From Oscillospiraceae bacterium (lineage in GTDB: Bacteria; Bacillota; Clostridia; Oscillospirales; Acutalibacteraceae): a stretch of DNA of 13,748 nt. Positions 7,267 through 13,641 of the stretch are shown in pieces. The stretch spans positions 1 to 13,748 of the forward strand of contig WQRM01000020.1 of assembly GCA_009786735.1 (NCBI GenBank). Direction: 5' to 3'. Position 1 is the stretch's first letter. Each line of letters starts with the position of its first letter. Made by a program: the position numbers and the translations under genes. The notes beneath the pieces were generated by a model. That model was given only the letters and a program-made list of their open reading frames with translations. It was not told the origin of the DNA and made no database searches.

Positions 7267-7318
7267 GCAACTTTTTTGAAAAAAAGTTGCGCAAAAAACT
7301 TTAGTCGCGCTCCGCGCG
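7267..7318. repeat. Inverted repeats between the AlkZ-related and MinD-like genes, likely a terminator/attenuator
   Basis: GCAACTTTTTT (7267-7277) and AAAAAAGTTGC (7280-7290) form a perfect 11-bp inverted repeat. An alternative pairing joins AAAGTT (7283-7288) to AACTTT (7297-7302), so the two hairpins exclude each other. Next to the AlkZ-related stop, CGCGC-TCC-GCGCG (7306-7318) makes a third short hairpin. On the minus strand the order is GC hairpin, T-run, A/T hairpin, then the ribosome binding site of the MinD-like gene. This suits termination after the upstream gene or modulation of read-through. Confidence 0.55.
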
Positions 7319-7321
7319 GGG

Positions 7322-7984
7322 TTAGCCAAAAATAAACTTCGCAATCTTCTTCGCCTGCGCCGCCGGATTTAACGCCAGCACCCGCTGCGTGATTGCCTCG
7401 GCGACTTCGTCGGCACCCAGCGCAGCCGCCCGCTCAAACACATCTGTGTCGTCCCAGAACAGCTCCGTGGTGCAAAACACCGTGGACGGCCACGTGCCAA
7501 TCTGCTGCTGCCCCTGCATGGTTAAGTACATGCGCATTTGCAGTTCTGTCAATGCGCTATCGAACTTCGACTTCTCTTCGCGCGTAAACCCCGCCTCGCG
7601 CTTGATGTTGTCCGTCGCCAGGCTGCCGAACTCGGCCACCACGTCGTAAATCCGCTTGGCATAGTGGCTAATCGTGCCGCTTTCGTAAGCCTGCGCGAAC
7701 GAAGCGCCGCCGCGCCGTGCTGCGAGAAAGTATGGATAAAATTCCTGCGTGATGTAGCCCGACTTCTTGAAGAACAGCTTGCCATAGGCGATGTCGCTGC
7801 GCTCTTGCAGCACACGCATGCGCCACTCCCACGGGTCGGTGTCGGGGTTGCCTGTGTGCCATTGCATCGGACCATCTTCGTTCCAGCTGTTGGTGAACAG
7901 GCTGAAGATGTGTGCGTCTTTGTCGCCGAGCGAAAACCCAGCGGCGAGCAGTTCGCGGCAAAAGTCGGTGTAGTGTTGAATCAT
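7322..7984 (-). CDS. AlkZ-related protein (winged-helix glycosylase-like family), function unproven
   Basis: 220 residues, soluble. It matches a conserved Firmicute protein often named AlkZ-related. Recognisable blocks are PMQWHTGNPDTDPWEWRMRV, IAYGKLFFKKSGYITQEFYP, YFLAARRGGASFAQAYESG and the ISHYAKRIYDVV helix, with a C-terminal part (about 110-170) of helix-turn-helix character (GFTREEKSKFDSALTELQM). AlkZ is a DNA glycosylase that removes alkylated or crosslinked bases; whether this shorter relative shares that activity is not shown. Start at ATG 7984, which overlaps the HIT stop in the form ATGA and has GGAG 8 bases upstream, so translation is coupled to HIT. The name rests on memory of the family. 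Confidence 0.65.
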   Translation of the reverse strand: MIQHYTDFCRELLAAGFSLGDKDAHIFSLFTNSWNEDGPMQWHTGNPDTDPWEWRMRVLQERSDIAYGKLFFKKSGYITQEFYPYFLAARRGGASFAQAYESGTISHYAKRIYDVVAEFGSLATDNIKREAGFTREEKSKFDSALTELQMRMYLTMQGQQQIGTWPSTVFCTTELFWDDTDVFERAAALGADEVAEAITQRVLALNPAAQAKKIAKFIFG

Positions 7985-8427
7985 CGCAGTTTCTCCAATT
8001 CGTGTTTGAGCCGCGCAATCATGTCGCCGCGCTCGGCATCGCTGGGTTTGGTGCTTTCGGCGCACATTTCCTCCCACGGCAGCCACCACACCGGACCGGG
8101 TTGCGGGGTGTCGCCCGCTCTGCGGGGGAAGATGTGCCAGTGCAGGTGTGTGTCGCCGTTGCCCAGCAGCTCAACATTCAATTTATTCGGCGCAAAGGCG
8201 TGGTAGACCGCCTCGGCGACCAGTGACATTTCTTCCAGAAAGCGCAGCTTGAAGTTATGTTCAAGTTCGTGCAGCTCGTTGGCGTGTTGCTTGCACAAAA
8301 ACAGCGTGTAGCCACAAAAGCGCTGGTGGTCGCCCAGCACAACATAGCCGGTGTCGAGTTCGGCAACGAAGTGCGGGTTGGTGCCGGCGCGAATCATCGC
8401 AATGCGGTCGCAGATAAGGCAAGGCAT
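7981..8427 (-). CDS. HIT-family (histidine triad) nucleotide hydrolase/transferase
   Basis: 148 residues. The histidine triad is present as HLHWHIFPR (His94, His96, His98), and a Cys pair opens the protein (CLIC, residues 3-6), as in HIT proteins with a small metal or structural Cys site. FVAELDTGYVVLGDHQRFCG fits the family's N-terminal strands. HIT enzymes use the central triad His to attack the alpha-phosphate of nucleotide conjugates such as AMP-lysine or ApnA. AAGGAG lies about 10 bases before ATG 8427. The stop overlaps the start of the AlkZ-related gene by 4 bases, a conserved-looking pairing. A repeat element fills the space between this gene and nadA. Confidence 0.88.
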   Translation of the reverse strand: MPCLICDRIAMIRAGTNPHFVAELDTGYVVLGDHQRFCGYTLFLCKQHANELHELEHNFKLRFLEEMSLVAEAVYHAFAPNKLNVELLGNGDTHLHWHIFPRRAGDTPQPGPVWWLPWEEMCAESTKPSDAERGDMIARLKHELEKLR

Positions 8428-8444
8428 GGGCTACACTCCTTCGC

Positions 8445-8655
8445 ACCCCCACCGTCATGCCTGTCGGCATGCCACCTCCCCCAGGGGGGAGACATCCACT
8501 CGGCGGGTTGATTGTCGCAAGTAATTTTCAAACAGATGAAACTCGTTTCGTAGGTTCAGCGTAGTCGGTCAGTGCCTCCCCCTTGGTGAACCACCCCACG
8601 AAACAGGTTTCGCGGGGACCCCAGCGGGAGGTGGCGCGTATGCGCCGGTGGGGGT
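8445..8655. repeat. 211-bp element with REP-like inverted ends (MITE/BIME-like)
   Basis: The ends are perfect 10-bp inverted repeats: ACCCCCACCG (8445-8454) and CGGTGGGGGT (8646-8655). Just inside each is a hairpin (CATGCC-TGTC-GGCATG at 8456-8471; GGCGC-GTAT-GCGCC at 8633-8646), and inside that a second inverted pair (CCACCTCCC 8472-8480; GGGAGGTGG 8626-8634). Each end thus reads GGGAGGTGGC-hairpin-CGGTGGGGGT, like two REP units facing each other. The interior has further hairpins (GAAAC-TC-GTTTC near 8540; CCCC-A-CGAAAC/GTTTCG-C-GGGG at 8594-8615). No open frame of note is inside. It starts 6 bases after the nadA stop and ends 17 bases before the HIT start, so it fills the gap. Confidence 0.72.
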
Positions 8656-8661
8656 AACACA

Positions 8662-9579
8662 TCACCCACCCAGCTCAATCATCTTGTCCACGCATTTGCG
8701 TGCGCTGGCAATCATGTCCTCACCCATCTCAATCACCGTGCCGCCCTCGCCGCGCAGCGCCAGCAGAACATCCGGCAGCGTGGTGAGCTTCATGTTCGGG
8801 CAAACCAGCTTCGTGCCCAGCGCAAAGAACCGCTTGTCGGGGCACTCGTACTGCAAATGCTCGGCAATCGTCGCTTCCGTGCCGATGATGAACTCCCGCT
8901 CGGCAGATTGCTTGGCGTATTGCATAATCCCGGTTGTCGAGCCAACGTAATCCGCGAGGGCAACCACCGCAGGCACGCACTCGGGATGCACCAGTAGCTT
9001 CGCCTCGGGATGCACAGCGCGCGCGGCTTGCACATCAGCAACGGTGACCGCCGCGTGAACGGGGCAACCGCCTTCGAGCAGCTTGATGTTCTTTTCCGGG
9101 CATTGGTCGGCGACCCATGCGCCCAAGTTTTTGTCGGGGATAAAGAGGATGTTGGGGGTGTCGATGCGCTGCACAATCTGCACGGCGCTGGAGCTCGTCA
9201 CACACACGTCGCACACGGTTTTGAGCGCGGCGGTGGTGTTGATGTATGCCACCACGGTGTAGTCCGGCAGGCTCTGTTTGACCGCCGTGATGATGTCTTT
9301 GTCCATTTGCTCGGCCATGGGACAACCGGCGAGAGGGTTCGCCAGGCGCACGGTTTTGTCCGGCGCGAGCAACTTGACACTCTCGGCCATGAAGTGCACG
9401 CCACACATGAGCATGTTGCGGTGCGGCTGCTCCACCGCAGCAAGTGCCAGCGCGAAGGAGTCGCCCTTCACGTCCGCCACCTCAAGGATTTCGCGCGCTT
9501 GGTAGCTGTGCGCGAGGATGCAGGTGTCGGTTTCGCGCTTGAGGCGGATGATTTCTTGTTGTAGTTCGTGGATGGTCAT
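8662..9579 (-). CDS. nadA: Quinolinate synthase NadA
   Basis: 305 residues, the length of the compact NadA type. It condenses iminoaspartate with dihydroxyacetone phosphate to quinolinate in de novo NAD synthesis and needs a [4Fe-4S] cluster. The three cluster cysteines appear as Cys86 (AGCPMAEQM), Cys172 (EGGCPVHAAV) and Cys260 (LVCPNMKLTTL), spaced as in characterised NadA. Other marks are ILAHSYQ (21-27), GDSFALA, GVHFMAESVK, YINTTAALK, CVTSSSAV, PDKNLGAW, HPEC and GTE. GAGGT sits about 6 bases before ATG 9579. It lies 17 bases after the RCC1 gene in the unit that also holds iscU and the cysteine desulfurase, which fits a cluster-supply link. nadB and nadC are not seen. Confidence 0.95.
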   Translation of the reverse strand: MTIHELQQEIIRLKRETDTCILAHSYQAREILEVADVKGDSFALALAAVEQPHRNMLMCGVHFMAESVKLLAPDKTVRLANPLAGCPMAEQMDKDIITAVKQSLPDYTVVAYINTTAALKTVCDVCVTSSSAVQIVQRIDTPNILFIPDKNLGAWVADQCPEKNIKLLEGGCPVHAAVTVADVQAARAVHPEAKLLVHPECVPAVVALADYVGSTTGIMQYAKQSAEREFIIGTEATIAEHLQYECPDKRFFALGTKLVCPNMKLTTLPDVLLALRGEGGTVIEMGEDMIASARKCVDKMIELGG

Positions 9580-9596
9580 GGTTTACCTCGCTAACA

Positions 9597-10868
9597 TTAT
9601 CCCACGCGCCCAATACGCACGGGTGTGGCTTCGTTGTAGTCTTCAATTAATTCGTGCCAAAAGCCATAATCATCTTCCGGCACAATCACTTCAAACACAT
9701 TGGCGCGACCAGTGCCCAGCTGACCAAACTGATTGTCACCCCAGGCATAGAGCTCCAAGTTACGCGTGACAGCCAGCCGATGCCTACTCATATTCCCATG
9801 CGCGGTTAGCACGTTATCCATCAAACGTTGCGGCACACCGTATTCCACAATGGTGCCAGCCATCGACCCACCCCATGGGCCTGTGAAACTAGCGGATACT
9901 TCACCCCAAATCCACAGGCTGTTGTCGTTGCGCAGTGCCATGCTGCCGGGAAATACCGTTTGCACATCATCTAGCACAAGTGTGGGCGTGTAGATCCAAA
10001 ACGCGGCGCTGTCAACGCCCGCATGTCTGCCCGGTCCCCAACCATATAGCCTATCCTCGATGGTCAGTGCAAAAGTTGCTTGTCTATTCACCGCAATGTC
10101 GCGTACATTGTCCATGATAAATTGCGGTTCAGCCGTCATCTGGTTGGGATCGGTGAAATGCCTGCCAAAATAGCGGGTAGAGCCAATGCCGTATACGCGT
10201 CCCGCATTGGTCAGCATAATCATGTGCCAACTGCCCAACCCGACCGCTCGAACATCATCCATCACATGCACTGGCTCAAGCGAATATTCATCCCAGCCAA
10301 GTTGTGTGATGTCAATGCCCCAGGTCCAAAGCCTGCCGTCGCTGGTAATTGCAACAGCCGTGTGCCACCCCGCATCAACAAACACGACATCGTTCATGAT
10401 TTTCACGGGGGTCGGGCGGTCTTCACGCGTGCCATCGCCGAGTTGCCCGCGGCTATTCCCGCCCCAAGCGAACAGTTCTCCATCTGCATTGACAGCGAAG
10501 CTAGCGTAAGAGCCAGCCGCAATTTGCACGATATTCTCCATCAGCCGCTGCGGAGTATGCTGGCTATGGTCTTCTACGACGAAATAATGGTCGCGATATA
10601 CCGTGATACGCCCATCGCCCAATTGGCCATGGCTATTGTCGCCCCACACCCACAACGTTCCATCCGCATGCAGCGCCATGGAGTGCGAACCGCCGGCAGC
10701 AACCTGCACCAGCGCAACATCATGCGTTCGCTCTGACTCAAGCCCATACGCAGGCGCTTGCGCTGTTGTTTGAGTCACTTCGTCTTGTTGCGGTTCTTCA
10801 GGCACAGCGCACGCGCCAAGCGCCGCCACCAAGCATGCAATCAACAATAGTACAATCCACTTTTTCAT
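9597..10868 (-). CDS. RCC1-repeat (beta-propeller) lipoprotein
   Basis: 423 residues. The signal (MKKWIVLLL...AALGAC, lipobox Cys20) marks a lipoprotein, followed by a Gln/Thr-rich linker to about residue 45. The rest is a run of RCC1-like repeats of about 50 residues. Examples are VAAGGSHSMALHADGTLWVW-GDNSHGQLGDG, IAAGSYASFAVNADGELFAW-GGNSRGQLGDGT, VDAGWHTAVAITSDGRLWTW, and the last YAWGDNQFGQLGTG; central repeats are more degenerate. About six to seven blades are expected. Such bacterial surface propellers are thought to bind proteins, and no enzyme motif is seen. Start is ATG 10868 (AGGGG 6 bases upstream); ATG 10874 is possible. It lies 9 bases after iscU and 17 before nadA, an odd place for a surface protein. 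Confidence 0.85.
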   Translation of the reverse strand: MKKWIVLLLIACLVAALGACAVPEEPQQDEVTQTTAQAPAYGLESERTHDVALVQVAAGGSHSMALHADGTLWVWGDNSHGQLGDGRITVYRDHYFVVEDHSQHTPQRLMENIVQIAAGSYASFAVNADGELFAWGGNSRGQLGDGTREDRPTPVKIMNDVVFVDAGWHTAVAITSDGRLWTWGIDITQLGWDEYSLEPVHVMDDVRAVGLGSWHMIMLTNAGRVYGIGSTRYFGRHFTDPNQMTAEPQFIMDNVRDIAVNRQATFALTIEDRLYGWGPGRHAGVDSAAFWIYTPTLVLDDVQTVFPGSMALRNDNSLWIWGEVSASFTGPWGGSMAGTIVEYGVPQRLMDNVLTAHGNMSRHRLAVTRNLELYAWGDNQFGQLGTGRANVFEVIVPEDDYGFWHELIEDYNEATPVRIGRVG

Positions 10869-10877
10869 GCGCATCCC

Positions 10878-11333
10878 CTATTCTTCAACTAAGTCGCCGT
10901 GCCCATGGTCGTGCCCGTCCTCGCCGAGCTTAGCAAACAGCGCGGCGTCATAGGCGATGCCGTTGTTGTCGTAGTACATCTTAATGGCGGACTTCACCGC
11001 TTGCTCCGCCAGCAGGCTGCAGTGCATCTTCACCGGCGGCAGACCATCCAAAGCCTGAGCCACCGCCTTGTTGGTGAGCTCAAGTGCCTCCCCCACGGTT
11101 TTGCCTTTGATCATCTCCGTGGCCATGCTGCTGCTCGCAATTGCCGATGCGCAGCCGAAGGTCTTGAACTTCACATCGGTAATGATGTCATTCTCCACCT
11201 GCAGATACACGCGCATGATGTCGCCGCACTGGGCGTTGCCGACCTCGCCCACGCCGCTTGGGTTGGCAAGCTCGCCCACGTTGCGCGGGTTGGTGAAGTG
11301 TTCGATTACTTTTTCGCTGTAACCTAGGGACAT
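10878..11333 (-). CDS. iscU: Fe-S cluster assembly scaffold IscU/NifU-N
   Basis: 151 residues. The cluster ligands are present: Cys36 with Asp38 (GNAQCGDIMRVY), Cys61 (KTFGCASAIASSS) and His104-Cys105 (PPVKMHCSLLAEQAV). The N-terminus YSEKVIEHFTNPRNVGEL is typical of the family. IscU receives sulfur from the cysteine desulfurase and builds [2Fe-2S]/[4Fe-4S] clusters for apoproteins such as NadA. After the usual end near residue 125 there is a tail ending EDGHDHGHGDLVEE, with a His/Asp cluster that could bind metal. Its RBS (GAGGAA) and ATG 11333 lie inside the end of the preceding gene (10-base overlap), so translation should be coupled. The first codons contain one copy of a 33-bp direct repeat. 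Confidence 0.95.
   Translation of the reverse strand: MSLGYSEKVIEHFTNPRNVGELANPSGVGEVGNAQCGDIMRVYLQVENDIITDVKFKTFGCASAIASSSMATEMIKGKTVGEALELTNKAVAQALDGLPPVKMHCSLLAEQAVKSAIKMYYDNNGIAYDAALFAKLGEDGHDHGHGDLVEE
11290..11322 (-). repeat. 33-bp direct repeat, copy 2 (inside iscU codons 4-15)
   Basis: Identical over 33 bases to 12084-12116, in the same orientation and reading frame, encoding YSEKVIEHFT. Similarity resumes in the ribosome binding site just upstream (GAGGAATA in both). The copies are 794 bp apart, start to start. Confidence 0.97.
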
Positions 11334-12121
11334 GGAATATTCCTCAATTTCAGTAAATTTTCAATGATGATGTGCGATTTCCACCAATTTTTGCTCAATT
11401 CCCATTCTTCGGGGTAATCGCCCCAACTCCACGGCACGTCCCACGAGCCGTCGGGCAGTTGCGCTTCATGCGGGAAGTCGTAGTGCTCGGTGTTGCAACC
11501 CTCAAGTGCTTGCGTGAGCGCGGGGTTGTCCAGCACCTGCGCCAACCGCACAAACAATACATTTGAATAAGAACCGTCACCTGCTTTGCCTGCAAAATAC
11601 GCCTCCACAGCTTCATCGGCAATGCGTTGACCAAGGGCGCGCAATTCGCTGCCGCGCGCCGCAAACCGCAGAATAAACCCCGCCAGCGCCGCCGTTGGAT
11701 TGTAGTCATACTCGTGGCTCACAGGTTTGCCAAAATGCCACCACGGCGCATGCGGATGGTCGTTGTTCGTTGGCACTTCGTTTGCCCACAAGCGACCGTC
11801 AAAGTCCGCGCCGCTGCCCAAATAGCGCAAAATCCCCTGCACGATAGAATGTTCAGCGTCTTCATGTCCAACTTCCACCAGAATTTCCGTCGCAGCCCAC
11901 GTTTGAATGGGCGCCGAGTTCGGGTTCCAGCAATCGGCCTCAAGGGCATGCCCAAACCCGCCATCCTCATTTTGGTATGTGGCCAAAGCTGTTAACACAG
12001 CTTCTGCACTGCCGCGTTCAAAGAGAAACTGAAAGCGCGCCAAATCAATCGGTCTTGCGTTGCGATAGATAAATGTGCGAGCCTTGGTGAAGTGTTCGAT
12101 TACTTTTTCGCTGTAAATCAC
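11324..12121 (-). CDS. Prenyltransferase/terpene-cyclase-fold (alpha-toroid) protein with an IscU-derived N-terminus
   Basis: 265 residues, no signal peptide. QNEDGGFGHALEAD (50-63) is the QxxDGGFG-type repeat of prenyltransferase and squalene-cyclase-like alpha/alpha toroids; weaker repeats are DGRLWANE, KAGDGSYSNV and LPDGSWDVPWSW. It resembles a family of uncharacterised Firmicute proteins. From memory, those start near FIYRNARPIDLARFQF (17-32). Here that is preceded by MIYSEKVIEHFTKART, whose first part repeats the start of iscU at the DNA level. The start is GTG 12121 with GAGGA about 7 bases upstream; no other start lies between it and the conserved region. The last codons (IPCP-stop) run into the iscU ribosome binding site and start. 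No DxDD cyclase motif is seen, so enzymatic function is unknown. Confidence 0.7.
   Translation of the reverse strand: MIYSEKVIEHFTKARTFIYRNARPIDLARFQFLFERGSAEAVLTALATYQNEDGGFGHALEADCWNPNSAPIQTWAATEILVEVGHEDAEHSIVQGILRYLGSGADFDGRLWANEVPTNNDHPHAPWWHFGKPVSHEYDYNPTAALAGFILRFAARGSELRALGQRIADEAVEAYFAGKAGDGSYSNVLFVRLAQVLDNPALTQALEGCNTEHYDFPHEAQLPDGSWDVPWSWGDYPEEWELSKNWWKSHIIIENLLKLRNIPCP
12084..12116 (-). repeat. 33-bp direct repeat, copy 1 (start of the cyclase-fold gene)
   Basis: Perfect copy of 11290-11322, beginning at the third base of codon 2 of the cyclase-fold gene. All ten complete codons are identical to iscU, including synonymous positions, which argues for a recent duplication. Confidence 0.97.
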
Positions 12122-12138
12122 GGATTATTCCTCGCTTT

Positions 12139-12537
12139 CTATTTTTCACGAAGTGCCTGCAGCGGCGCAAACTCGCGCACTTGTTTGGCATGGTCGAGGG
12201 CACGATTGACCAGCATGTCACTGAGCTCTAATTCATCAGGATAGCGCGGCTGCACGCCGTAAGGTGTTAATGAAGAGCATTTTTCCATGATTTCATCAAA
12301 TCGGTCATCAAACTGCTTGCACCGCACACAAAGTTGCGTTAAATTGTGCGTTCTGGGCACGTCTTCAGGCTCTACGCCACACGCAATTAAATAGCCTTTC
12401 AAATATTTTTCAACGGCTTGTTGGCAATGAAAACTCATCAATTCCCAGGGACGAGGATGCATAGACAAGCCATGTTCTGCGTAAGCCAAGTCCATGTCCG
12501 CTAGCCGAAACCATTCGCGAGTAAGTTCTTTATCCAT
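12139..12537 (-). CDS. HEPN-domain protein (partner of a minimal nucleotidyltransferase)
   Basis: 132 residues, all-helical. The HEPN family is shown by WFRLADMDLAYAEHGL (9-24), SFHCQQAVEKYLKGYLI (35-51), THNLTQLC and the C-terminal RYPDELEL followed by ALDHAKQV. HEPN proteins pair with small nucleotidyltransferases, and in HepT-type systems the HEPN toxin is an RNase with an R-x4-6-H motif. I find no Arg with a His 5-7 residues downstream, so RNase activity is doubtful; this is the non-canonical HEPN class seen in pairs such as HI0073/HI0074. Start at ATG 12537, which overlaps the nucleotidyltransferase stop by 8 bases, with AAAGGA about 10 bases upstream. The longer frame from 12612 would lie mostly inside the neighbour and is rejected. 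Confidence 0.82.
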   Translation of the reverse strand: MDKELTREWFRLADMDLAYAEHGLSMHPRPWELMSFHCQQAVEKYLKGYLIACGVEPEDVPRTHNLTQLCVRCKQFDDRFDEIMEKCSSLTPYGVQPRYPDELELSDMLVNRALDHAKQVREFAPLQALREK

Positions 12538-12868
12538 GCAATAAAAGTCCTTTCTGTGCAATAGTCCGTTGCAGGGTAGACGCAGCTTTGCGGCGGTTAA
12601 ACACATTCGCATAGTTTACCATGATATCGGTAGGCATTGTTAAATTTTTTCGTGCATACAAGTCATGATAAATGCTGCCGCTTAGCTCCATCGGGTGCTG
12701 CTCCACATTGTCCGGCACAACCACGTAAATATCTAAGTCACTGCCTTCGTTCGGCGTGCCATAAGCATAGCTGCCAAACAGATAAATCGCTTCCGCAGGG
12801 ACGACTTCAAGAATGCCCTGCTTGATGATTTCCAGTTCGCGCTGCACGCTTTCATCTAAGTGGTGCAT
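12530..12868 (-). CDS. Minimal nucleotidyltransferase (MNT/MntA-like)
   Basis: 112 residues. The nucleotidyltransferase signature is GSYAYGTPNEGSDLDIYVVV, with G32-S33 and the metal-binding Asp44 and Asp46; a third acidic residue, Asp81 (PTDIMV), sits at the expected distance. The active site thus looks complete. In MntA-HepT modules such enzymes add AMP to a Tyr of the HEPN partner and silence it. Here the pair is translationally coupled to the HEPN gene by an 8-base overlap. AAGGAG (12880-12875) gives good spacing to ATG 12868 and tight spacing to ATG 12871; the ATG at 12904 would lie inside the preceding gene and ahead of that site. Confidence 0.85.
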   Translation of the reverse strand: MHHLDESVQRELEIIKQGILEVVPAEAIYLFGSYAYGTPNEGSDLDIYVVVPDNVEQHPMELSGSIYHDLYARKNLTMPTDIMVNYANVFNRRKAASTLQRTIAQKGLLLHG

Positions 12869-12878
12869 CATGTTCTCC

Positions 12879-13640
12879 TTATCCAAATACCTCGCACGCG
12901 GCAACCATGCGCAACATGTCTTCGTCTATCTTATCACGCCCATAGGCGTCGATGAACCGCTGGCGATAGTCATTCGTCTTCAAGTTGTAGCCCAGCGACC
13001 AAATCGCCCAAAACACGTCCACATGGTGGTCGCCCACGCCCGCATTGTCCAAGTCGATGAAGCCCGCAAAGCGCCAGTCGTCCAGCATAATGTTCGGCAG
13101 GCAGTAGTCGCCGTGCAGCAGGGTGTTGTTGCGCAGTTCGTGTCCGTGCGCCTGCACCACGGCATAAGCCTCGTCCGCGCTGGCATAGCCATAGCTATCC
13201 GGAAAATGGCTCTTGTCATACTCGCCTGTGCGATAATTCCGCTCCACCGTGGCGAGATACTCTTTCGTGTGGTTTTGCACCGGGCAATCAGAAAAATCCA
13301 GCGCATGCAACATGGCGAGTCGCTCTGCTAAAATATCACACAACCGCTCCGGCTGCGCAAGATATTTCTCCGCCACGCAGTCATCGCCCGGCACTTTCGC
13401 CGTCAGCAGCCAATCCTGCTCGGTCGACACATCCGCCAACACTTCAGCCGACAAACCTTTGTCGTGGAAATAGCGCGTCATATCGGCTTGGCGTTGCAGC
13501 TTGCCGGTTGCGGCACGCTTGAGGAAATACCCATCGTCTTTGTCGATGTGCCACACCGCCGCGCCCGAATGTCCAACGGTGATTTCCCGCATCGGCGCAT
13601 CACGCAACCACGCGCGAATTTCTTGTGGGCAGGCTTCCAT
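12879..13640 (-). CDS. Aminoglycoside phosphotransferase APH(3')-like kinase
   Basis: 253 residues, slightly shorter than the roughly 264 of APH(3') enzymes. The catalytic core is intact: Lys41 (YFLKR, ATP phosphates), HGDYCLPNIMLDD with Asp178 and Asn183, and FIDLDNAGVGD with metal-binding Asp196. The spacing (178, 183, 196) equals the 190, 195, 208 of APH(3')-IIIa. The following VDVFWAIWSLGYNLKTN and RFIDAYGRDKID are close to APH(3') rather than to general kinases. It should phosphorylate a small amino-sugar or related substrate; aminoglycoside resistance is plausible but untested. Start ATG 13640 has GGAGGG about 6 bases upstream, lying inside the end of the cysteine desulfurase gene, whose stop is 1 base away. 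The upstream frame to 13718 is not homologous. Confidence 0.87.
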   Translation of the reverse strand: MEACPQEIRAWLRDAPMREITVGHSGAAVWHIDKDDGYFLKRAATGKLQRQADMTRYFHDKGLSAEVLADVSTEQDWLLTAKVPGDDCVAEKYLAQPERLCDILAERLAMLHALDFSDCPVQNHTKEYLATVERNYRTGEYDKSHFPDSYGYASADEAYAVVQAHGHELRNNTLLHGDYCLPNIMLDDWRFAGFIDLDNAGVGDHHVDVFWAIWSLGYNLKTNDYRQRFIDAYGRDKIDEDMLRMVAACEVFG

Positions 13641-13641
13641 T

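Noticed and set aside
8445..8655. CRISPR array or insertion sequence
   Set aside because: There are no regularly spaced repeats and no transposase frame; the structure is a single pair of inverted ends with internal hairpins.
11324..12121. Squalene-hopene cyclase or other true terpene cyclase
   Set aside because: Only about 265 residues, a QxxDGGFG-like motif but no DxDD acid motif; called at fold level only.
12538..12612. Upstream extension of the HEPN gene to 12612
   Set aside because: It would overlap the nucleotidyltransferase by over 80 bases without an RBS. ATG 12537 has an RBS and the compact overlap usual for such pairs.
12139..12868. Firm call as an MntA-HepT toxin-antitoxin system
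   Set aside because: The HEPN protein lacks the R-x4-6-H RNase motif, so only the general nucleotidyltransferase/HEPN pairing is claimed.
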